Assembly: GCA_028141885.1 (NCBI GenBank) | Contig: JAOIQU010000029.1 | Span: 1-16,638 of the forward strand | Length of the DNA stretch: 16,638 bases | Reading direction: 5' to 3' | From: Flavobacteriales bacterium | GTDB taxonomy: Bacteria; Bacteroidota; Bacteroidia; Flavobacteriales; UA16 | Part shown: piece after piece, positions 6,421-12,874 of the stretch | How positions within the stretch are numbered: position 1 is the stretch's first letter | How the letters are laid out: each line of letters opens with the position of its first letter | Position numbers and translations under genes: made by a program | Notes under the pieces: model-generated | What the model was told of the DNA's origin: nothing | Databases searched by the model: none | The model's input: the letters and a program-made list of their open reading frames with translations, nothing else

Positions 6421-7389
6421 TCAAAACAATCGCTGCACCAACTCGCCCCCGGTGACGTCAATGGTCACACCCTCTCTGGGCTCGGCACCTCTGAAGACAT
6501 TGCCCGCCAAGTGGAACGTGACATCACTTCCTCCAAACGTCCTGACGATGCGATCGATGTATGCCTCAACTTGGTGCTCTGCCGGGGAAGTGGTGCAGTA
6601 GGTGACGAATGCCACTTTGGGGAATTGGGCTGCCACACCTGGCAAATCGTCAAAAGGTACGCTCTGGCCTAACAACACGCTCTTTCGGCCGTAGGAGCGA
6701 CAAAGCTGATGAACGAAGAGCAAAGAAATGTCGTGAATCTCTCGCTCAGGCAGGTAAAGCACCAGCACTTCACCTCCCTCGTCCTCGGGAACCTCAGCCT
6801 CATGAATTTGGGCATACAGCATTTGACGAAGCAGGTTGCTCATGAAATGCTCGTTGGCAGGACAAATGGAATTGGTCAACCACAACACGCCCACCTCGGC
6901 CAAGAAGGGCAAACACACGCTCACCACGGTCGCCTCAAACCCCAACCGCGCCACACAGTCGTCCATGGTTTCACGGAACAAGCGCTCGTCGTAAGACATC
7001 ATCGCCACCTTGAGCTTTTGCTGCGCCACCAACTCTCCCGATGCTTCATCTGCCGCTGGCTCCGCCTTGACAGCGTCGAGCAGGTCTGTTTCGGACATGG
7101 CTGCGACCTTTGAAATCTTCAGCCCCCGCTCAAGCAACAAGCTCACATTCAGAAGACGCTTCAGATCCTCGCCCGAGTACGTTCGAATGTTCGTTTCAGA
7201 GCGCGAGGGATTCAACAGCGCATAACGCTGCTCCCACGCCCGAATGGTGTGGGCCTTCACGCCAGAAAGGTTTTCGAGATCCTTGATGGAAAACTCCTGT
7301 TTCACGCCGCTCTCTTGATGATTGTGAGGTGCACCATACCAACGAACACTCGAAGGAAGGTTTTGGTTCACATCATAAGTTTGCGTCAT
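6421..7389 (-). CDS. MerR-family regulator with B12-binding domain (CarH/LitR type)
   Basis: A 322-aa transcriptional regulator counted from ATG at 7389. An upstream start at 7488 would add 33 residues running antisense into the neighbour and is less likely. Residues about 32-100 form the MerR winged helix (FSIKDLENLSGVKAHTIRAWEQRY, NIRTYSGEDLKRLLNVSLL). Residues about 125-205 match the helical cobalamin-binding cap, and 206-300 a Rossmann-like B12-binding fold. The cap has Trp170-x9-Glu180-His181 (W...NEH), exactly the spacing of Trp131, Glu141 and His142 in Thermus CarH. His219 in EREIHDIS matches the lower-ligand ExHxxG motif of CarH (His177), although the Gly is Ser. In CarH, AdoCbl supports DNA-bound tetramers in the dark, and light destroys them and releases repression. 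A light- or B12-responsive role is therefore plausible. The start overlaps the divergent GlmU-like gene. Confidence 0.9.
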   Translation of the reverse strand: MTQTYDVNQNLPSSVRWYGAPHNHQESGVKQEFSIKDLENLSGVKAHTIRAWEQRYALLNPSRSETNIRTYSGEDLKRLLNVSLLLERGLKISKVAAMSETDLLDAVKAEPAADEASGELVAQQKLKVAMMSYDERLFRETMDDCVARLGFEATVVSVCLPFLAEVGVLWLTNSICPANEHFMSNLLRQMLYAQIHEAEVPEDEGGEVLVLYLPEREIHDISLLFVHQLCRSYGRKSVLLGQSVPFDDLPGVAAQFPKVAFVTYCTTSPAEHQVEAYIDRIVRTFGGSDVTFHLAGNVFRGAEPREGVTIDVTGGELVQRLF

Positions 7390-8500
7390 GGCAGCATCTA
7401 TCTTTTTGTCCGTCTCCAAAGACGAAAGCTTGTATCCCTTCAACGTTTTGCGCAACGAGGAGACGCTGCATTTTGGGGTAAGGTCCATTGCAAATCAATG
7501 GCATGATCTCTTGCAAGCCAAACCCAATGTCGTCATTCACCCCAGATTGCTGCCCACTTCGCCCAACGTTGCGGCGGTAATGGCTTTGGAACCGGGGCAG
7601 GCTTGGACGTTTCAAGGACAGACTGTGGCGCAACACGGCACTGGCGAGGCCGCGGAGCGGAACTCTCCCGAACCAGACCTCTTGTTGGATGCCCCTTCCC
7701 TGTTCGAACGCGCAGGTGAGGGCTTGATGGAGGACCTACCTCGTTTGAAACTGGCTTGGCGATTGCGCACCCTCTCTGAAGACGAAAGAGAAGCCTGGGC
7801 CTCCGCCGGAGTGGTTGTCCATGGCCCCTTGGATCGCATTCACCTTGCCCCTGGAGCCACCCTCCGAGATGCCTCTTTGAACACCGAGCAAGGGGACATC
7901 CTCCTCGGTCCAGATGCCGAAGTCATGGAAGGGTGCCGCATTCGTGGGCCCTTTGCCCTGGGCGAGGGATCTGTGTTGCGGATGGGTGCCTTGGTCTACG
8001 GGGCGACCACCATTGGAAGCAAGTGCAAGGTCGGAGGCGAATTGAGCAACGTGGTCATGCATGATTGCTCAAACAAAGCCCACGGCGGGTTTTTGGGCAA
8101 CGCTGTGATTGGCTCGTGGTGCAACCTCGGTGCCGAAACCACATGCAGCAACCTCAAAAACACCTACGGCGACATTGCCGAGTGGCAGCATCGTGAAGGC
8201 CGGTTCGAAGCGCGCGGCAGGACCTTTTGCGGCCTTTTGATGGGCGACCACAGCAAAACCGCCATCCACACCGCGTTCAACACCGCCAGTGTCGTGGGTG
8301 CGATGTGCAACGTCTTTGGCAACGTCACCCCGCCCAAGCATCTGCCGTCCTTCTCGTGGGGATTCGACGGCGAGGTGCAAGAACTTGAGCGTGCCTTGGC
8401 CACAGCCCAAAAAGTCATGGCCCGACGCAATCAAATGTTGACGCCAGAAGCGGAACAGGAGATTCGAGATGCGTTTGCGGCAAGGCAGTCACGTCTTTGA
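7388..8500 (+). CDS. GlmU-like sugar nucleotidyltransferase/acetyltransferase family protein
   Basis: A 370-aa protein of the Bacteroidota-specific GlmU-like family (putative UDP-GlcNAc diphosphorylase / glucosamine-1-phosphate N-acetyltransferase). The N-terminus IFLSVSKDESLYPFNVLRNEETLHFGVRSIANQW matches the family's opening, but no canonical LxxGxGTxM nucleotide-binding loop is visible. From about residue 145 to 315 there is a left-handed parallel beta helix with hexapeptide turns, containing CSNKAHGGFLGNAVIGSWCNLGAETTCSNLKNTYG (227-261), the family's most conserved stretch. It probably acts in cytoplasmic amino-sugar or nucleotide-sugar synthesis for the envelope. The ATG at 7388 overlaps by two bases the ATG of the divergent MerR gene. 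The lon gene follows after about 135 bp. Confidence 0.85.
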   Translation: MAASIFLSVSKDESLYPFNVLRNEETLHFGVRSIANQWHDLLQAKPNVVIHPRLLPTSPNVAAVMALEPGQAWTFQGQTVAQHGTGEAAERNSPEPDLLLDAPSLFERAGEGLMEDLPRLKLAWRLRTLSEDEREAWASAGVVVHGPLDRIHLAPGATLRDASLNTEQGDILLGPDAEVMEGCRIRGPFALGEGSVLRMGALVYGATTIGSKCKVGGELSNVVMHDCSNKAHGGFLGNAVIGSWCNLGAETTCSNLKNTYGDIAEWQHREGRFEARGRTFCGLLMGDHSKTAIHTAFNTASVVGAMCNVFGNVTPPKHLPSFSWGFDGEVQELERALATAQKVMARRNQMLTPEAEQEIRDAFAARQSRL

Positions 8501-8635
8501 CGACCTGACAACCTGTCGGAAATCCTGACGTTTCCACCCCACGGTGCACTGAAACCGAAGACTTGGCGTTCCTTTTGTCAGGTGCAGCAAGGATGGCCGG
8601 GTTTGGCACGCCATTTGACCAATGCACACCAAACG
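8501..8635. promoter_or_regulatory. Upstream region of lon with inverted repeat
   Basis: ACCTGACAA (8503-8511) is repeated as its exact reverse complement TTGTCAGGT (8575-8583), 63 bp apart. Related CCTGTCG (8512-8518) and CCTGACG (8524-8530) follow the left arm closely. No clear TTG/TAnnTTTG promoter or CIRCE-type heat-shock element is visible. The repeats could be an operator or a leader structure. A terminator is unlikely because no T run follows a stable hairpin. Confidence 0.3.
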
Positions 8636-11065
8636 ATGAAGGCCATGCGACTGAGCGACATGCAAGACCAAGAGTTCATTCCAATCCTCACTGAAGAGGA
8701 CGAGAATGCCATGCAACAAAAGGACATCCCTGAAGTGCTTCCATTGCTTTCCTTGAGAAACACCGTGTTGTTTCCAGGGGTGGTCATCCCAATCAGCGTG
8801 GGGCGAGACCGAAGCGTCAGGTTGATTCGGGAGGCCAACAAAGCCGAAATGTTGATCGGCGTGGTGAGCCAAAAAGAGGACGACACTGAAGTTCCAGGCC
8901 CCGAAGACCTCAACACCGTCGGCACGGTCGCACGGATTCTGAAAATGTTGAAGATGCCCGACGGCACCAACACCGTCATCCTGCAAGGCCAACAGAAATT
9001 CAAGTGGACCGCGATCATCCAGGAAGAGCCGTATCACAAGGCTCAAGTTGAATCCTACGGAGGCATGGATGAGCCGCTGCCTGAAAAAGAAGGACGGGCC
9101 ATGATGGAGAGCCTTCGGGAACTCTCGGCGGAACTGATCGAAATGAATCCCAACATTCCGACAGAAGCTGCTGAGGCGATCAAAGGCATCAACCGCCTTG
9201 GATTTTTGGTCAACTTCATCGGAAGCAACATGCAGGTCAGCGTCGAGGACAAACAGCGCATCCTCGAGGAAGTGAACCTCCGTGAACGGGCGCAAAAGGT
9301 GTTTGAGCTCCTCCACAAGGAGAAGCAAATGTTGTCCTTGAAACAGGACATCCAGCGGAAGGTCAAAACCGACCTCGACCAGCAGCAAAAAGAGTTCTTC
9401 CTGCACCAGCAGATGAAGACGATTCAGGAAGAATTGGGCGCCAATCCACTCAAAGAGGAGATCCTCGAAAAGCGGGCCAAAGCCGCCACCAAAGATTGGC
9501 CTGACCATGCCAAAGAAGCCTTCGACAAGGAAATTGGCAAGCTCGAGCGCATGAACCCTCAAGCCAGTGAGTACAGTGTGCAGGCCAACTACTTGGACAC
9601 CCTTCTCGACCTGCCCTGGAACGAGGTCTCGCCAGACAACTTCGACTTGAAGCACGCCCAAGCTGTGCTGGACCAAGACCACCACGGCCTCGAAAAGGTG
9701 AAAGAGCGCATCATCGAGCACTTGGCCGTGTTGAAAATCAAGGGAGACTTGAAGGCACCGATCCTCTGCTTGTACGGCCCTCCGGGCGTTGGGAAGACCT
9801 CGCTGGGACGCAGCATCGCGGGGGCGCTGGGACGGAAATACGTGCGGATGAGCTTGGGCGGCTTGCGCGATGAGGCCGAAATCCGCGGTCATCGAAAAAC
9901 GTACATCGGGGCCATGCCTGGCCGCATCCTTCAGAACCTCAAAAAGTCGGGAACGAGCAACCCTCTTTTCGTGCTTGACGAGATTGATAAGCTGGGGCGC
10001 GACCACCACGGCGACCCCTCCTCCGCCCTGCTCGAAGTCCTCGACCCCGAGCAGAATCAAACGTTTCACGACAACTACTTGGACCTCGATTACGACTTGA
10101 GCAAGGTGATGTTTTTGGCCACGTGCAACGACCTCAGCACGATTCAGCCTGCCCTGCGCGACCGCATGGAAATCATCGATGTCAGCGGATACACGCTCGA
10201 AGAAAAAGTCCAAATCGGCAGACGTCACCTGTTGCCCAAGCACTTGAACGAGTCAGGGCTCGCTCCGGCCCAACTCAAGGTACCCGTGTCGACCATCCAA
10301 TCCGTGGTGGAGCAATACACCAATGAGAGTGGCGTACGCGGCCTCGACAAACGATTGGCCAAACTTGTGCGCCACCGTGCCAAACAAATCGCCTTGGACG
10401 AAGCGCACGAAGTCGAGGTCAAAAGCGACGATTTGCACAACATCCTCGGCATTGCCAGAGAGAAAGACCGATATGAGGGCAACGAAGTCGCGGGGGTCGT
10501 GACTGGACTTGCTTGGACTCCAAGAGGCGGTGACATTCTGTTTATCGAATCGTCGTTGACCCCTGGCACTGGCAAGCTGACGTTGACAGGCAACCTTGGA
10601 GACGTCATGAAGGAATCTGCCATCATCGCGCTCCAGCATCTGAAAGCCAATGCCGATTGGCTTGGACTGACATCAGAGGTGTTTGACAAATGGAACGTCC
10701 ACATCCACGTGCCGCAGGGTGCCATCCCCAAGGACGGTCCCAGCGCAGGCATCACCATGCTGACCGCATTGGCCAGCGCGTTCACCCAGCGTAAAGTCAG
10801 AAAATACCTGGCCATGAGCGGCGAGATCACTCTGCGTGGTCAGGTGCTTCCCGTCGGGGGCATCAAAGAAAAAATCCTCGCTGCCAAACGCGCAGGCCTG
10901 AAAGAAATCGTCCTCTGCGAACGAAACAAACAGGATGTGGAAGACATAAACCCCAAGTACATCAAGGGATTGACCTTCACCTACGTCAGCCACATGCGAG
11001 AAGTGGTGGACCGTGCGTTGTTGGGTCAACATGTCGACCGTCCATTGCGCATTGTCTCTGCCTAA
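8636..11065 (+). CDS. lon: ATP-dependent protease Lon
   Basis: Cytoplasmic AAA+ serine protease that unfolds and degrades damaged and regulatory proteins. The 809-aa length is normal for the Bacteroidota form. The N-terminal substrate domain begins PEVLPLLSLRNTVLFPGVVIPI and is followed by a coiled helical region (EKQMLSLKQDIQRKV). The AAA+ module has Walker A GPPGVGKT (381-388), the pore/Walker B region and FVLDEIDKLG. The protease domain has PKDGPSAG with nucleophile Ser703 and GGIKEK with Lys746. The 43-residue spacing equals that of Ser679/Lys722 in E. coli Lon. I chose ATG at 8636 (MKAMRL). GTG at 8582 would add 18 residues, and ATG at 8645 or 8660 is also possible. It ends 10 bp before porQ and probably heads an operon. 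Confidence 0.98.
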   Translation: MKAMRLSDMQDQEFIPILTEEDENAMQQKDIPEVLPLLSLRNTVLFPGVVIPISVGRDRSVRLIREANKAEMLIGVVSQKEDDTEVPGPEDLNTVGTVARILKMLKMPDGTNTVILQGQQKFKWTAIIQEEPYHKAQVESYGGMDEPLPEKEGRAMMESLRELSAELIEMNPNIPTEAAEAIKGINRLGFLVNFIGSNMQVSVEDKQRILEEVNLRERAQKVFELLHKEKQMLSLKQDIQRKVKTDLDQQQKEFFLHQQMKTIQEELGANPLKEEILEKRAKAATKDWPDHAKEAFDKEIGKLERMNPQASEYSVQANYLDTLLDLPWNEVSPDNFDLKHAQAVLDQDHHGLEKVKERIIEHLAVLKIKGDLKAPILCLYGPPGVGKTSLGRSIAGALGRKYVRMSLGGLRDEAEIRGHRKTYIGAMPGRILQNLKKSGTSNPLFVLDEIDKLGRDHHGDPSSALLEVLDPEQNQTFHDNYLDLDYDLSKVMFLATCNDLSTIQPALRDRMEIIDVSGYTLEEKVQIGRRHLLPKHLNESGLAPAQLKVPVSTIQSVVEQYTNESGVRGLDKRLAKLVRHRAKQIALDEAHEVEVKSDDLHNILGIAREKDRYEGNEVAGVVTGLAWTPRGGDILFIESSLTPGTGKLTLTGNLGDVMKESAIIALQHLKANADWLGLTSEVFDKWNVHIHVPQGAIPKDGPSAGITMLTALASAFTQRKVRKYLAMSGEITLRGQVLPVGGIKEKILAAKRAGLKEIVLCERNKQDVEDINPKYIKGLTFTYVSHMREVVDRALLGQHVDRPLRIVSA

Positions 11066-11075
11066 CTTGCCACGC

Positions 11076-12140
11076 ATGAACGCCCTCCGTCGTTTTTGGG
11101 TCCTCACGCTCAGCTTGAGCTGTCTTCAAGCGTGGGGCCAAACAGAGCAAGGCGTAGGCCCTTCCATCGCATGGGACGTCTCAACAGACCCCCGCAATGC
11201 GGCCATTGGAGGGTTGGATGCCGCCCCTCTGTCGGGAGATGGCTGGACGGTGGCGGTGAATCCAACAGCCTTGGATTCAACGGTCGAGCGTCAACTCTAC
11301 ACGTCCTACCTGGACTACTTCGCAGGCATTCGCGGGGGTGCTGTGACCCTCCCATTGCGACACAGAGGGCGACTGAGTACCCACGCGGGCATTCGGTTCA
11401 TGAACTACGGCAGGTTCGATGAAACCACAGCTGCTGGAGACCTGGTCGGCCGCTTTTCAGGAGGTGACTATGCGATTCAAGGGGGTGCGTCATGGTCTTT
11501 GGACTCCCTTTGGACTATTGGAGTCACGGGATTCACCGGCCTTCGAAACCTTGAAAAATTCAATGCGGCAGTACTCGGCATGGACGTCGGGGTTGTCCGA
11601 CGCAGTCCTGACGGATTGAGGGCACTCGGCCTTTTGGTGTCCAACTTGGGGTTCCAAACGGATTTTTCAGGCATCATGCCTGATGGCAGGCTGCCTCACA
11701 ACGTCCAAATTGGCTGGACACAAAGCTTCCCAGACGCCCCCTTCACGTTCCACTTGCGGTTCCAACGCCTTGAAATGTGGGACCTTGCGCCTGAAGGCAC
11801 GTACGACGATGCCGTGGATCCACTCACGGGTGAACTCATCCCCAACGGCACGTGGATTTGGGGAGACCAATTCTTCAGACACATGTGCGCGGGCGTCACC
11901 CTCAACCTCGGACCTCAACTTCGAGGCCATGTGGGGTACAACCACCAACGCCAAAAGACCATGGCCGCCGCAGGAAGAACTGGATTGAGCGGCATGAGTT
12001 TGGGCATTCAAGGCACCTTCAAGACAATGCGTTTCAGCTTGGCCCGAAGTGTGTATCATTTGGCCGGGGGGTCAACTCACTTGGGCTTGGTTTTGCAGCT
12101 GCCAAAATCTCCTGCAAATCGCGCACCCGCGCCACCTTGA
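11076..12140 (+). CDS. porQ: Type IX secretion system outer-membrane protein PorQ
   Basis: A 354-aa protein starting MNALRRFW, with a signal peptide of about 21 residues ending QAWG. The mature start DVSTDPRNAAIGG, then WTVAVNPTALDS, LYTSYLDYFAGIRGGAVTLP and HAGIRFMNYGRFD, is typical of PorQ. PorQ is a relative of PorV/PorP and FadL-like barrels and is needed for type IX secretion. Alternating hydrophobic and polar strands continue to the end (SLARSVYHLAGGSTHLGLVLQLP), as expected for an outer-membrane beta barrel. An in-frame GTG at 11013 lies inside lon and is unlikely. The order porQ then cmk is also found in other Bacteroidota, as I recall. The window also encodes a T9SS substrate (3486-5705). 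Confidence 0.85.
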   Translation: MNALRRFWVLTLSLSCLQAWGQTEQGVGPSIAWDVSTDPRNAAIGGLDAAPLSGDGWTVAVNPTALDSTVERQLYTSYLDYFAGIRGGAVTLPLRHRGRLSTHAGIRFMNYGRFDETTAAGDLVGRFSGGDYAIQGGASWSLDSLWTIGVTGFTGLRNLEKFNAAVLGMDVGVVRRSPDGLRALGLLVSNLGFQTDFSGIMPDGRLPHNVQIGWTQSFPDAPFTFHLRFQRLEMWDLAPEGTYDDAVDPLTGELIPNGTWIWGDQFFRHMCAGVTLNLGPQLRGHVGYNHQRQKTMAAAGRTGLSGMSLGIQGTFKTMRFSLARSVYHLAGGSTHLGLVLQLPKSPANRAPAPP

Positions 12141-12169
12141 GTTCAGGCCGTCCAACCTATCTTCGACAC

Positions 12170-12874
12170 ATGGGCAGAAGTCGCATCAGCATCGCAATTG
12201 ACGGCCACTCTAGTGCTGGGAAGAGCACCATGGCCAAATCCCTGGCCAAAGAGTTGAACTACGTGTACATCGACACGGGTGCGATGTATCGTGCGGCGAC
12301 ACTCCATGCCATGAAAGAGCGCAGCGTGCTCGACGGGAACGTCAATGAAGTCAGCCTGCGAGCGGGACTGGATCGCATGTTTTTGGCCTTTCGGTACAAC
12401 CCCAAGACGGAACAGAGTGAAATTCACCTGAACGGCACCAACGTCGAAAAAGAAATTCGAAGCATGGATGTGGCGTCGAAGGTCAGCCTTGTGGCCCGCG
12501 TGCCAGAGGTGAGAACCAAACTCGTGGCAATCCAGCAGCGCATGGCGGAAGGCGGCGGCGTGGTGATGGACGGCCGTGACATCGGAACGGTGGTGCTGCC
12601 CAAAGCGGAGCTCAAAATCTTCATGACTGCCGACCCTGAGACGCGTGCCTATCGGAGACTGAACGAGCTCAAAGCAAACGGCAAGGACGTGTCGTACGAC
12701 CAAGTCCTCGAAAACGTGTTGGAACGCGACCGCATCGATTCGGAACGCGCCGTGGCCCCCTTGCGCCAAGCAGAGGATGCCGTGGTCGTGGACAACAGTG
12801 AACTCACCCTGGAAGAACAATTCAATTTCTTGGTCACCTTGGCCCGAACCCGCATGGAGGAAGCATCCGAATGA
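12170..12874 (+). CDS. cmk: Cytidylate kinase
   Basis: Cytoplasmic (d)CMP kinase that phosphorylates CMP and dCMP with ATP. The 234-aa product starts MGRSRISIAIDGHSS, with P-loop GHSSAGKST (12-20) directly after the first strand, YIDTGAMYRAAT (34-44) for nucleotide binding, DGRDIGTVVLPKAELKIF (134-151) and the lid-type segment RAYRRLNEL with LERDRIDSERAVAPL (184-198). These are the standard motifs, and length is normal. I chose the ATG at 12170, 29 bp after porQ, because the P-loop must follow immediately. The stop overlaps the start of the next gene (ATGA), suggesting translational coupling. Confidence 0.96.
   Translation: MGRSRISIAIDGHSSAGKSTMAKSLAKELNYVYIDTGAMYRAATLHAMKERSVLDGNVNEVSLRAGLDRMFLAFRYNPKTEQSEIHLNGTNVEKEIRSMDVASKVSLVARVPEVRTKLVAIQQRMAEGGGVVMDGRDIGTVVLPKAELKIFMTADPETRAYRRLNELKANGKDVSYDQVLENVLERDRIDSERAVAPLRQAEDAVVVDNSELTLEEQFNFLVTLARTRMEEASE

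Noticed and set aside
8503..8583. Terminator after the GlmU-like gene
   Set aside because: The inverted repeat arms are 63 bp apart and no T run follows a compact hairpin.
8489..10243. Long minus-strand open frame of 584 codons opposite the GlmU-like gene end and lon
   Set aside because: It lies antisense to a certain lon gene, its translation is low-complexity (V, L, H, Q, F rich) with no domain, and it fits the frame shadow expected from the codon use of lon.
12143..12820. Minus-strand open frame of 225 codons opposite cmk
   Set aside because: It is fully antisense to a gene with complete cytidylate kinase motifs and has a His/Val/Phe-rich translation with no domain.
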